Source of the DNA: Mimachlamys varia
Lineage: Eukaryota > Mollusca > Bivalvia > Pectinida > Pectinidae
DNA length: 64,000 bases
Direction: 5' to 3'
Assembly (NCBI GenBank): GCA_947623455.1
Contig: OX392528.1
Location: 48,998,322 to 49,062,321 of the forward strand
Shown: in pieces, positions 35,760 through 48,000 of the stretch
Numbering within the stretch: the first letter of the stretch is position 1
How the letters are laid out: the number at the start of each line of letters is the position of its first letter
Made by a program: the position numbers and the translations under genes
Notes under the pieces: generated by a model
Databases searched by the model: none
Told to the model about the DNA's origin: nothing
What the model saw: only the letters and a program-made list of their open reading frames with translations

Positions 35760-36779
35760 TTTGATGTTGACGAGTTTGTTAAAATAGGATTAATCTCACG
35801 ACGAATGTAAATAAAGTAAATTTACAAATCTTTAAGTTTGAATAAAATGTTACTATTTTTTTTTCTTCATTAACGTAAAATTTACGAGAATCGTAAATAT
35901 ACGATTTGCTATACTCGGTCACAACCATGGATGACAACCAAATGATTTAAACTTAATATAGTTAATGCGTAAACTATTGTAGCACAATATATTTCAAGGA
36001 AGATAACTCTAACGGCATTCATTAGAATAAATACCGAAGTATTACAAAGTTACAGTCTAGACTTTTTCATTGTATGTATGGTATCCATCATTTTTGGATC
36101 CATTATTTTTGACAATATGAAACCATTGAAGACGTGACAAAAATAACACTTAAAATCTTACATATTATAGCTACATCTGGCCGAAAGGATAAAACAAGCA
36201 AAACAAACTTGTCAAGTAGACACCTTTGTTCTAAACAAATTTCAGATCAGAATGCGACATCGCTGAACATTAAAAATAAATATTTATATGGTTTTGAAAA
36301 AAAAGAGAGCAGAATTGTGTGATATAAACAGAATCATTAACCATCGACTCGTTTTACTGGTTTCGTTTTGTTTGTATTTACGTCCTATCAACAACCAGGA
36401 TCATATAAGGACAGCCCCCGGTGTATGCGATTTAGATGCGTGTGTTGAAAGCCTGTATTTGGGAGGGTGCGGTATGTTTGTTGATGTCTTCTTGTGATAT
36501 CCCGGAACTTTTGCCGATTAAGGTGCTACATTATGTAACACTATAGGAAGAATGCTAACGAGAGCGCCCTACCATTGTTAGAGACTCTGGTATGTCTCGG
36601 GCTGAGAACAAAACTGGATATTTTGGTAAAACGACAGCGATTCAAAAGTACAGACCGAAAGATATTTTGCATTCATTTACCTCACGGCTGACCACATCAA
36701 AAAAGTTTGGATTAATTACATTCATTGCTGTGTACCTTTCCAAAGTCCAGACACCAAAATTGAGATTTTTTCATAGAAG
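35760..36779. other. intergenic DNA with unassigned short open frames
   Basis: Short open frames near 36134-36322, 36288-36497 and 36592-36786 match no domain I know. The last runs into RT-derived sequence from about 36780 and may be its decayed upstream part. Confidence 0.3.
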
Positions 36780-37440
36780 ACTTTAATAAATGCATTTTAA
36801 ATGCTTTAAAAAATTATGTTTGTGACAAATACGGTATTGCAATGTATATGAATATGCTGACATTCGACAAGGACTTATGTTATTCAGATAAGCAGATTCA
36901 TTAAGGACAGACAGGGAAGTGTTGATGGGTAATGATTCTACGACTAGTTTGATATATATATTATGTCATAGTCATCAGACCATCATGATTGATAAAGCAA
37001 ATATGTTCATGATGCAAAACTATGGCCACACTAAAATGCCGTAAAATACTATTCCTCATACCAAACAGAACAAACTGAAAGAATGTCTTCGATCACTCAT
37101 TATGAGAGCTTTCTTTTCCACGAAAGGTGAACGACAATACAAATATATGGATGTGAGCTATATTAGAACATCCATTGTGACACGCACAAGAAAAGCCAAG
37201 ATGAAATATTCTGAGGAAGATATATTTATGAATGATTGCATTTCTGGTTGACAATATCATTGTTGAGTTTTCAGGAAACATTTGCTAGAAAACTGTTGGC
37301 ATTCTAATTAAAACAAACTGTATCATCTACTTATTTCCATGTGAGGCTGAATCTGTCTAGGGGTATATCAGGGCAGGTAACAAAAACCTTGTAAAATCGT
37401 CAATTTCATTTTTAAGTATAAAGACGATGTTTTGCCACAG
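36780..37440 (+). pseudogene. degenerate RT copy
   Basis: Fragments read LKNYVCDKYG near 36807, NKLKECLRSLIMRAFFSTKG near 37070-37130, then KMKYSEEDIF, GNKNLVKS and YKDDVLPQ near 37376-37440. The order matches the copy at 38470-38880, but stops and a probable deletion break it. The catalytic box reads YKDD rather than YIDD. Confidence 0.65.
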
Positions 37441-37459
37441 AAAAAACCCACCAGAGAAA

Positions 37460-37785
37460 ACAGAAGCGTCAACAAAACCATAATCCGCATTCAAAATCGA
37501 TTAAACCAGGGGCGAAATATGAACAGAGGAAAGATTTACATCTAGACCCTTTTAAAAGAACAAGAGAATAAACCAGGTGTTCCGGAAGAGTAAGCGTCTT
37601 CTGCTTTATCAACGACACCCGGCATAGAAAGGTGCAGGTTGATGAAGATGGCGGTCTTATTGTTTTGTAATTTGCAAATATCTTCCTACAAATCTTTCAT
37701 TTTTCCATATTTCCGCCCCATTTGATCAATTTTTGTTCGGTTTTTAGTTTTATTGACGTTCCAATATTCCCGGATTTCTTTCTTT
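37460..37785. mobile_element. inverted pair of RT-family tails
   Basis: 37463-37625 is a minus-strand tail (AGCGTCAACAAAACCATAAT to GTCTTCTGCTTTATCAACGA). 37650-37780 is a plus-strand tail end (GGTCTTATTGTTTTGTAATT to TTTTATTGACGTTCCAATAT). The two therefore face outward from a short centre, upstream of the main RT copy. Confidence 0.7.
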
Positions 37786-37869
37786 CTTTTTGCATCGTAA
37801 ACCTGACATGATAAACTTCACTGAAAGTGAATCCTATGTAGCATGTTAACGTTAAGTCCATTATCTGGC

Positions 37870-39605
37870 ACACTCTTTCAGGTCTTCTATTCAGAGAAGA
37901 ATAAGCGGTTTACGATACAAAATGAAAACTAAACACAAGTCGATATTTCTTGACCCCGATGTTCGAACAACACTTATCGACCTACAAGACAAGTGTGTGG
38001 TTGTGTCTGCAGACAAGGCATCTAATAACCTGATCCTGGTTTGCAAACACTATTTCATTCTTTGTTTGCAAAACGAACTTGGCCTGCTGGATACCAAAGG
38101 TAACCCGACTTACGTATTGACCGCCTTTTCGAAAGATAAAATACTTTCAAGCCACACATCAGTATTACAATCATTCGAAATACCCTTTAATGATAAAGAC
38201 GCTGACTTACCTCGGCTATATTGGATATCTAAACTACACAAGGATTCTTATAAGCAACATTTTATCGCTGGCTCGTCTCATTGCTCAATCAAACCATTAT
38301 CAAAACGTCTTACTACCATTCTTAGTACCGTTAAATCGGGGCTTCAGTCTTATTGTGACACTGTATACTCTAGAAGTGGCATTGATGGGATCTTCTTATC
38401 AGTCTTGAGCACCCCCTTCTCAAAAATGTTTCGTCCATCAAAACATTTGATTTTCCACCCTGTACACTACCATATCACATACCAAACTGAAAGAACGTTT
38501 TAGGTCTCTCATTATAAGAGCTTTCTCTTCCACGAAAGGCGGACAACGATGCAAATATATGGCAGTGGGCTATCTTGGAGCATACTTTGTGAAAAACATG
38601 ACAAAAGTTAGGAGGAAATATACTGAAGACGATATTGTAAGAATGATTGAATTTCTGGTCAACAATATTTTGTTGAGTTCGGAGGAAAGATTTTCCAGCA
38701 GACTGTTGGCATTCCAATGGTAACAAACGGTGCCTCACTCTTAGCTGACTTGATTATGTTTTCATACGAGGCTGAATTTGTGGAAGAGCTAATCAGGACA
38801 GGTAACAAAAACCTTGCCAAATCTTTTAATTTCACTTTCAGATATATTGACGATGTGTTGTCTATAAACAACAAGAAGTTTGCTGACCACGTCGATTGTA
38901 CATGTACATGTATATACACATCTGAACTTGAAATAAAGGACACAACAGACTCTTCTCCTCAGCTGCTTACCTCGATCGCTTCTTAAACTACGACCAACAT
39001 GGACAGCTTACTATAGCTATGTGATAAACGTGATTATTTCAATTTTCCGCTCATAAACTTTCCATTTCTTGATAATAACATCCATGCTTCTCCAATTTAT
39101 GGTGTTTACATGTAGCAGTTTATTCGATATTCCAGAGCTTGCTCTTAATATCGTGATTTTCGTGATCGATGTCGACTGTTGACAATCAAACTAACAACAC
39201 AAGGATTCGAAAGATGCAGGTTGGTCAGAACTATGGGCAAGTGTTGTGGTCGCCATCCTTGTGTCATTGAGAAATATTCTGTATCTTTAAGTGGTAAAAA
39301 GACGGACGTGTTTGAGTTTGCTTGTTAGTGTGTCAGTGTGTTTACTTGTTGTGATTGACAATGAAACTCGGTTCTCATTTTGAGAACTTGATGTTTACAT
39401 GGATGTGACAAAAATGTACATGGCGTGTGTCGTCGATGAAGCAGAAGACGCTTACTCTTCCGGAACACCTGGTCTTATTTTCTTGTGCTTTTACGAGAAT
39501 TTCCGTGTTAATCTTTCTCTTGTTCCTATTTTGCCTCTAGGTTTATCGATTTTGATTTCGGATTATGGTTTTGTTGACGCTTTGGTATTCTCTGATTTTT
39601 TTACC
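37870..39605 (+). pseudogene. longest RT copy in the window, with 3' tail
   Basis: 37922-38503 is an open 193-codon RT N-terminal part containing CVVVSADKASNNLILVCKHY and LPRLYWISKLHKDSYKQHFI (about residues 96-118). After a frameshift near 38500 come QTVGIPMVTNGASLLADLIM, NLAKSFNFTFRYIDDVLS with both catalytic Asp residues (about 38810-38860), and ELEIKDTTDSS. INFPFLDNNIHASPIYGVYM follows near 39045, then the non-coding tail. Overall organisation recalls Penelope-like RTs, but no GIY-YIG endonuclease was seen and the clade is unresolved. Frameshifts make it non-functional. Confidence 0.75.
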
Positions 39606-40244
39606 AGTCGATAAGTATCTTGAAATCTACGTTCCATATGATAGGACCTTTCAGGAAAATATCCCGAATATTTTTGTTAAGGATAATATCCAGGACCGAG
39701 TTTCAATAAGGTCGCAAGTCTACACGTAGACGTAAACATAGACGTAACGTGACGTGACGCTTACACGTGAAATTTAAACGTTACTTGCCAAACACACAAA
39801 ATGACGTTTGTTTTCCTGATACAAATTTTTCAACAGCGAAGAAATGCAAACCAGAACCGAGTATCACTAAAGTTGTTAGTTTGCTGCTCTGTGTCCAGCC
39901 GGACCATTGCAACATGGTGATGAAGACATTCTCATGTCATGTATAGCCAAATGTTGTAGCAAAAACTTAGGTGCAATAGGTACAGAATTACAACAGAAAA
40001 TGATACATCCTTGTAGGCGAACTTGTATATCGGTACGGTGGTATGCTCGCTTGAACACACTTTTGTTGTAAGGTATTGCTGATGTTAATGGCATCAATCT
40101 CCTTGTTAGCAAATTCGACTTGAAGAAAATGTTGAGTCACTGGTGCCTCACGTTTGTCTGTTACCACGGGCCAACATAGTCGAATTTCTGTCAAATATCA
40201 ATAATGTTAAGGAGCCTCAACGCTTAAATTTTTAAAGATTATTA
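39606..40244. other. intergenic DNA with unassigned minus-strand open frames
   Basis: 39876-40194 on the minus strand is more open and slightly G+C-richer than its surroundings. The frames are short, overlap in two phases and match no family I can name. It may be a decayed transposon segment. Confidence 0.3.
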
Positions 40245-40450
40245 TGAACAATTTTTGTTCATTTCTAAATTAATTTACACCATCTTTTTAAATTCGACTT
40301 CCATTTTGAAGAATTGTCTACATTGTTAATTCATTTGTAGAAATGTAAGGTTATGTAAGATTATTTGAAACAGTTTTTGTTCTTTTTAAATTCGACTTCC
40401 ATTTTGAAGAATTTTCTCCATTGTTAATTTATTTGTAGAAATGTCAGGTT
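40245..40450. repeat. ~98-bp direct duplication
   Basis: TTCGACTTCCATTTTGAAGA starts at 40293 and 40391. Both copies continue to ATTTGTAGAAATGT(A/C)AGGTTAT. Confidence 0.85.
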
Positions 40451-40629
40451 ATCGCAAACCTGAGGTGAAAATTTACAGTATACTTGCATGGGGTATCGGC
40501 TTGTTTCAGAGAGAATTGAATATTGCTATTATTAACACATGAATGCAGTAACAGGACACATTAGATAACTTACTTTAATGTGGTTTTAAAATCTGAGTTT
40601 GCCCACGTCATCATACAACTTTGGTGGTG

Positions 40630-40860
40630 TTAGAGTTTGGTGTATTTTATCTTTAACGTCCATTAACAGCCACGGCCATTTAAGGACGTGCCAGGTTTTG
40701 GATGTGAAGGAAAGCCGGGGTACCTGGAGAAAAACCACCGACCTACGATTAGTACCTGGCAACTGACCCACGTAGAATTCGAACTCGCAACCCTGAGGTG
40801 GAGGGCTAGTTGTAGAATGCCGGAACACCTTAACCACTCGGCCACTGCGGCCCCAGGACC
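40630..40860 (-). mobile_element. tRNA-derived SINE with V-domain-like core
   Basis: Read on the minus strand, the head GGGGCCGCAGTGGCCGAGTG contains a consensus-like A box (TGGCCGAGTGG, 40834-40844). A strong B box region GCGAGTTCGAATTC follows (40775-40788). The core GGTTTTTCTCCAGGTACCCC with GGCTTTCCTTC matches the V-domain pattern of V-SINEs, and the end is AATGGACGTTAAAGATAAAA. This is the best-preserved SINE here; bivalve V-SINEs have this plan. The foldback element begins only 15 bp beyond its head. Confidence 0.8.
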
Positions 40861-40874
40861 AGCCTACACCGAAA

Positions 40875-41774
40875 CACAGTGGCTTGAGTTTCTGTCAGTA
40901 TATAAAAAAATGTTTATATATACGGAGCCGCGGCCCATTACAGAATGTAATGGAAGTATTCCAACGTTATTTCTCAACTATTTGTAAACAATGCACATAA
41001 CTTACTTTTTGTGAGGCTGTCGTGCAATTCTTAGACTAAACACCGACATTTCTGATAAATTTAGATATTAATCCACCACTACATGCTAGTTTCGTTTCAT
41101 CTTACGATGATTTCTCCGTCGCATGGACCGTTTTGTTTTATGACGAGCGTACCGGCAACTTTGTAAGCAAGCCGCTATGGCCGGTACATATGTGACGTCA
41201 CGTTCTGAACAATTCAGTGCAGGACGAAATATTAGGAATTCCTCGGACTTTTTCAAATTTTCCCCGAGAAAAAGAGTTATCTCCCTTATTTACGTAAATT
41301 TCAACATTTATAAGGAAATCTCTTCGTGTTTAAAAAAATGCAATTTACGTTCCACGGGATCGTCTATAATTTGATGGACTCAACAATCGTCAGCATGTAT
41401 TTTATTTGAATAAAAACATTGTTTATTCTTTTGTATTCCATGCGGCCTGGTGACCTCACATATGTACCGGTCATGGCGGCTTGCTTAAAAAGTTGCCGGT
41501 ACGCTCGTCATAAAAACCCGTCTATGCGACGGTGAAATTATCGTTATATGAAACGAAACTAGCATGTAGTGGTGGATTTATATCTAAATTCATCGGAAAT
41601 GTCGGTGTTTAGTCTAAGAAATGCACGACAGCCTCGCAACCAGTAAGTTATGTGCATTATTTACAAAAAGTTGAGAAATAAGGTTGGTATACTTCCATTA
41701 CATTACTGTAATGGGAGGCTCATTTCACACATATATATATTTATTATTTACAGACAGAAACTCAAGCAACTGTG
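40875..41774. mobile_element. foldback element with ~330-bp inverted arms
   Basis: Outer ends CACAGTGGCTTGAGTTTCTG and CAGAAACTCAAGCAACTGTG are inverted. ACCGAAA flanks both sides (40868-40874 and 41775-41781), a 7-bp target duplication that could be 8 bp if the shared C is counted. Arms 40875-41206 and about 41448-41774 are reverse complements at roughly 90% by eye (for example CATGCTAGTTTCGTTTCAT near 41082 against ATGAAACGAAACTAGCATG near 41547). The ~240-bp unpaired centre holds only a short open frame. A 130-bp derivative is at 9971-10100. Confidence 0.9.
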
Positions 41775-41782
41775 ACCGAAAC

Positions 41783-44029
41783 GAATAAATATATATACAC
41801 GGTAATACGTTTTTGCAGACGTGAGCTGAATTAAGGACGCTCGACCCTACGTAATACACAAGTTTTGATTCTCGTTTTGTGGTGACGTAACTTCCACAAG
41901 AAAAAACATTAAATTTTGAGAAAAATCATTTCTTGGTGTTTTTTTTACCAAAAATGAAAAAAGTCATAGGAATGCTTAGATTTTCAAAAATTATCTCTAC
42001 CTGGTAGCATAATCAACATATGAAAGATTTAAGAAAATCTAGCGGTTAATTGCGAAAGGGTCGAGCCTCCTTAATAGGACTAACTATTGACGTAAACTCA
42101 TATAACGTTAACAATGAAGACTGGATGTAGTCTGTTAGTTTTATACAAAGAAGATCCTTATATAGTTAAATAGCGCTTCAAGGTCACAGCTACCCGTGTA
42201 CATACGTAGAACAGACAGAAACTGTATGTAGTGAGATATTTATAGATTTAAAAAAAATCTAGACAATGAGTGCACTTTTGTATTAACGTTTAGCGACATT
42301 GGTTATACACGTTTGACTAGCTGAATCTAGCGCCCACAGACACAGGTAGGACAATTCACTATTATAACAAATTTCACTTTATATGATATATCTTAGTTTA
42401 GTTTAGTTAGATTTGTTGTCACTGTATTGCTGCATTTATTAAACCAATCGGCTCTTTGTAACTGCTATAGTTACGGCTTCGTTTCAACACTTGGTTTCGA
42501 TTTCGTTCTCTGCGTGAAGTCACATCGATGTTTTCTATACATTACCTTTAGTTTACACTAATGCAGATAAGTGTAGATTCTCCGAGGTATTGTCTTTTAT
42601 CATTCAATTCTCACCTTTTTAGGTCACCTAAGACGAAGTATCCAGTACTCTTTTCTTGTACTTTTTTGTAATAACTCATTTATAAAAATAGAGACATACT
42701 GTCTAAAGAAGGATACAACCAGACGACTTAATATTTCACACATACACTTTATTTACATGTAATATATACTATCGGTGATGTAAGACAACACCGACACAAC
42801 ACCAGGTGTTCTATTTACATACAAAATCAGGGTTTACATATGCAAATCTAAATGTATAATATCCTATGTTACGACTGATATATATATATATACAGCAGCT
42901 GTCAATTCACATGAAATATTTGTTACAGCGTTGTTACCTGTATAATATTTGTGTTAATGCAACCATACACATATATTACGCAGAGAGAGAGTGACAAAAT
43001 AAACATAATTTCTTGACGTTTAAGTCCCATGTTTTACTCATGCATAAAGGTATACACATTTCCTAATGTGTCAATATCAATAGAAAGGGACAAGTTACGA
43101 AAAACGTTGCAAACAATTATGATATGAATTATGGTTCATAGAACACACGACAAATTGTTTTGTAAATTTTGAAATCAACTAAAAGCAGGTTTTATTGAGC
43201 TCTCGCGCACAAAGGACCCCCTCTCCGCTAGGTACTGAACCGTTAAATTGTCTACTGGTCGATAACTCTCTAGCCGACCGGTCTATTGAGGATAATATTT
43301 GCCAGGTTTACAATAAAATGAATACATAACGTACAGTGTAACTTCAGACCAGGATATTACAGGTATGTCTACATTACGTAATCAGCATTTGCATATGCAT
43401 ATTCTATTCTGCCCACAGCTCGTCAGTTAGATCGTTCAGAGGAAAATAGTACCTGGCGGTTAATTGAAATCGGCGCAGTTTTACATATTTGGAATATAAA
43501 CCTATACAGTATGTGTGTATGACACATATCCTGCGGAGTCTATCAGTGCGTCAAACTTATTTTGGTTTTGCTAACCCAACATTATGTGACTTGAATGTAA
43601 ACACGATAAAACAATTCAAGTTAGTATAAACATTCATCATTCGTCATATTATTATCTTAATAGGGGCTTTATTAAAGCAAGGGAAAGTATATCAAAGGAG
43701 AGTTAAAGAGTCGAAGCCTGAAATTCACTTGACATAAGCCGAACACTATAAGTAAACTTTTGTACAAATCAGCCGAAGACCAGACGGACTTTTGTACAAA
43801 TTCAAATCCGGAAATTCTCAAGGTATCAGCCTAACACTAAACGAAATGATTTACAAACTTAAATAATGAAATTTACAACAGACTAGCTCACACTCAAATA
43901 AAGACTAGATTCGAAATAAGCACGATAAATAAGTTTCATGATATACACATTTTCGTAGTACTCGATTTGAAATCATACAGAACTAGTTTAATTTTTCTTC
44001 TTCATTCATAAATTAAAGGGGTTTTACGC
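41783..44029. other. AT-rich intergenic DNA, no gene recognised
   Basis: No coding exon or RNA gene was recognised. Two similar segments at 41823-41850 (GAATTAAGGACGCTCGACCC) and 42050-42075 (GGGTCGAGCCTCCTTAATAG) are inverted relative to each other. They could bound a further ~250-bp TIR element. Confidence 0.35.
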
Positions 44030-44210
44030 ACCTGATCTTTCTGCTTCTACATTAGTTTAGAAAATTTTGGATTCCCACCTTTTGTCCCCTAGCATCACTA
44101 AAGAGTCCTAGGAGGACAAAATAGCTGTATAATGCAGTTTCATTCATTTTTTTGGCTTACTATATCTATTACTAAAAAGGTGCAGCATATGTGTGTGTTA
44201 CGTCATCTTT
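44030..44210 (-). mobile_element. CA-adjacent interspersed repeat, inverted copy
   Basis: Minus-strand landmarks in order: ACACACACATATGCTGCACC, TAGTAATAGATATAGTA, GTCCTCCTAGGACTCTTTAG, AGAAGCAGAAAGATCAGGTG. They match the copy at 19490-19670. Confidence 0.7.
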
Positions 44211-44410
44211 CAGGGGTTTGTTTCGTTAACAGCTCACGTAGCTACTTGTGATCGACTTACTACCAGTATATCAGTACGAAAGTTCATGGTTACAATCAAT
44301 GCAATCTTGAGAAATTATTCAACTTCCTTGAGCTATGGATATATCAACGTTGTTAGCTGCTTTGTTCTCTCTTTGTTTACCTTGAGATTCTTTTATTTAA
44401 CATTTATTAA

Positions 44411-44789
44411 AGGCCAAATATACGTAACTTTCGTTACAATTTTAAGCGAAAATCAAGCCTAATTACTAATTTTAGATGTAGTTAAGATTAACTGATATCA
44501 GCAATATTCAAGATGGAATTTTACGTAAGTATCGGTACAGCAGTAGTTGAGACTCGGTATTTGTAAACATGCAACCATTTTGAACAGTCGTCTAACTTAG
44601 GTTTGTTGTTTTAGTGGTCCACACCTAAATTATTTTGAATTCTTTGGAATTTTCTGTCAAGAGTTTCTTGTTAGCTACCGCTTAGGTTAACATAGTTTTT
44701 GCCTTATTTTTGCATGGTTATCAACTGGATTTTTGTTCAGAATTTTTCTGCATTACGAAAACTTCCCTGAAGTTACGTATATTGGGCCT
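44411..44789 (+). mobile_element. intact TTAA-type MITE, 379 bp
   Basis: TTAA at 44407-44410 and 44790-44793 flanks ends AGGCCAAATATACGTAACTT and GAAGTTACGTATATTGGGCC (inverse). Of the three family members in the window this is the only one with both TTAA sites and full-length interior. TTAA targeting suggests mobilisation by a piggyBac-type transposase. Confidence 0.85.
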
Positions 44790-45062
44790 TTAACAACACT
44801 GTTATAGCAAAATCGGCGCATCCTTCTGAAACCCATATTCCTGATACCAATTTTGAGTGTCTCCGTATAAACATTTTCTTTCCAATATTTAAACGAGTTT
44901 TATTGCTATTACACTTAAATTGCAGATTTGTTACTGTGTGATATTCTTGTGTGGTATTCTAAGATCAGGAAACAATTTGTGTTCAGCGTAATATTTTAAT
45001 ATAAGGATTTGTGTTATCGTCTTATCATTTAACATATTCATATTTTTGTTTATTTAGCCACA

Positions 45063-48000
45063 ATGTCATCCCAAACACGAAGACTGGGCAAGACAGTGCT
45101 AGCTTCGAAAAGTGTATTCACCACACTTTCTGGAAATATCGGCAAACAGTATGGACAGGCAAATTATCGGATATGTTCAACGATGGAAAATCCCAATTAC
45201 AGAAGGTCATTAAGGAGGCAGTTTTCTACGTCACCAAACCCACGGGTTATCTACAAAAGCCCTATTCCCGACATAGACATCAAGACACAAACACTACCCG
45301 AGTACCTCCTTCCAAAATTTGAGGCCTTCGGGAACAAAAGGGCACTTGTAAGTCATAACCTTAGGAAAACGTAGGAATGTTGAAACTTTTGTTTAAATTC
45401 AAAGAAAAAGAAGCTTCATGATACATTACTGTAATGTTTATTTGTGCTAACAATGTATGCTCTATTTACACGATAGCGGGTTCCAAATCAATTAATCTTT
45501 ATAAACAAACTTATGAACCTCTTTTTGTTCAGATTGTTTTTCTTTTTATTATTTGTTTTTCTTTTTGAAATTCTTGAACGACATGTTTTAACACGCCTGC
45601 TCTTAAGTATAATTTTTGGAAAGATAATTGATATTGTGTTGAAATAATATCGAAATATCACTAAGTCTGAAATGTAAGAGATGTCAGGCGCGATTATTAG
45701 GCACACCATAGGGTTGCACACCTAACAGAAAAATAAACATTTCACCGGTCAGAAACATTTTTAAGGAACTGATTTACAAATTTTTAAAGCAATTGAAATA
45801 CATTTGTATTTTCCAAATAAAGAAAGAAATATTTATACGAGTTTAAGTGGCCTTATATTATGCTAAATGATTATCATATAACATTTTTCGAAATTACACA
45901 TTTTCGGTAGAAACGAAATAGGAAAAAGACATTTCATGACATCATCCGCTATATATGTATTCATGATTTATTTCTATAACAAGAGGATCTTACACGAGTG
46001 TCGATGCAATATGGAAGTTATTTAACGAGTTTAATAAATTTCATATTACATTGACACAAGTGTAAGATTATATTTATCACATAACTTATATTTAAGTGAA
46101 AATACACAAAAACTCGTTTGTTTATGACGTCACAATAGTGTTATTACACGTGTGTAATATCATATTAAATCACATGGCCGTGTGACATGACTGAACGGGT
46201 CAGTCATGTGATAACTTATATTATTATATCTTTGTGTTTTAATTTGTAGAATTCAATGTAAGTCTCACATTACATTATTTTTGCACACTAGTAGTAAATT
46301 AAAAGCATTGTATTCTAAAGGTCGACAACGAGACAGGTAAAGGGTACACCTACCTGGAGATGAGGGAGGCGGTGATCAAGTTAGGCAGTGCCCTACACAG
46401 GTTGGGGTACAGAAAGGGGGACGTACTCTGTATGTGTTCTACCAACAATACCGAGTATGCCCTTCTCATACTGGCTTGTGTGACTTCAGGCATTGTACTC
46501 ACCACCACGAACCCGGCCTACACTTCCGGTACGTATGACCATTCGTGTAACTATCCCTATGAATTCAGAAGAGAAATGCTTATTTATTTTAAAAAGAAAG
46601 AATATCCGCTGAATATTTTTGAACTAGTTCGGTAGAGGTTTGAGTAACATTATGGTATGATGTTTGCATCTGCAGGTGAACTTACTCGACATCTCCATAA
46701 CTCCGGGGCTGTTGGAATGGTGGTCCTGGAGCCGCTGCTACCGCTTGTCAAAGAAGTCATAGCAGGGGATAGAGAACTCCAAAACACAATAAAGGTAATG
46801 CAAAACCAAGTATTTTATTTGTCAGTATTTAAACTGTGTAAGATAAGTCCTTGACAAAAATGTTAGTTTTTGTCTCAGCGATGAAAAGTCATTGTTTGAA
46901 AGATTGGATTTTATTGTCATTGAGAAATAATTTTCTAATTATTAAAATAACATATACCCTCAGCGATAGTCTTGCAAATATGAATAAATGTTATCTGTAC
47001 ACTATCTTTATTATCAACTTATCGTCATTCTCATAAGAACGAAGAATGTTACTTTTCTTCAACCAATGCAAAGATATAACATAACCCGCATACAAACTAA
47101 GGGGCATATGGTCGCAGTTTACACGAGGTTAGTCCTTATTTACAAAGTTACGCACATTATAGTCCAAGAACAACTAAATTTGAAGCAAAATTAAGTACTA
47201 TCCCCAAATCTATAAACAAACATTAAAAGTTTATTTTAAAAAATAAGAGAATACTGAAGCGTCAACAAAACCATAATCCAAACTCAAAATCAATCAAGCT
47301 AGGGGCAAAATATATATATATAAAAAGGAAACATTTTCTTGATTTGAGGACTCGATGTTTACTTGGATGTGACAAAGATTTACATGGCGGGTGTCATATT
47401 TCCCCCTAGAATATTCGATTTTCGGTTCTGATAATGGTTTTGTAGGTGCTTCGATATTCTCTGATTTTTTTTTATAATTGGCAATTTACATGATGTTACC
47501 ACTACAAATAAAAATCATCTTTTATTGCTTGTTAGAGTGTTATCGTGGTCGGACAGGCTGACGGGTATCGGTCATTTTCGTCCCTCCTAGAAGACGATGG
47601 GAGTCTCTATAATGAAAACATCGATATTGATCCTCACAATGATGTCGCCTTGTTACCTTACTCCAGTGGCACCTCAGGTCTACCAAAGGGAGTCATGCTC
47701 ACACACATGAATGTCGTGTCAAATCTACAGCAATTCAGGTAAGTTCTCTATCAGGTAAATACATATACAACAATTCAGGTAGGTTCTCTATCAGGTAAAT
47801 AGATATACAACAATTCAGGTTGGTTATCTATCAGGGTAAATAAATATACAACAATTAAGGCAGGTTCTCTATCAGGGTAAATACATATACAACAAATCAG
47901 GTAGGTTCTCTATCAGTTAAATACATATACAACAATTCCTGTATGTTCTCTATCAGGGTAAATACATATACAACAATTAAGGCAGGTTCTCTATCAGGGT

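Larger units (their letters stand above)
34380..35760. repeat. degenerate GTGTGGATGGTATTAA-type repeat tract
   Basis: Variants of TGTGTGGATGGTATT(A/G)A recur irregularly every 20-40 bp, most densely at 34850-35170 and again near 35575-35730. Two TIR elements (34585-34838 and 35204-35567) interrupt the tract. Confidence 0.7.

Noticed and set aside
40775..40860. Functional tRNA gene (minus strand) with good A and B boxes
   Set aside because: The tRNA-like head continues directly into a V-domain-like SINE core and no acceptor stem closes it.
41177..41374. Open frame in the centre of the foldback element as its transposase
   Set aside because: Only 65 codons with no recognisable transposase motif; probably chance.
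44193..44462. 89-codon plus-strand open frame as a gene
   Set aside because: It runs from one interspersed repeat into the TTAA-type MITE and has no domain or splice context.
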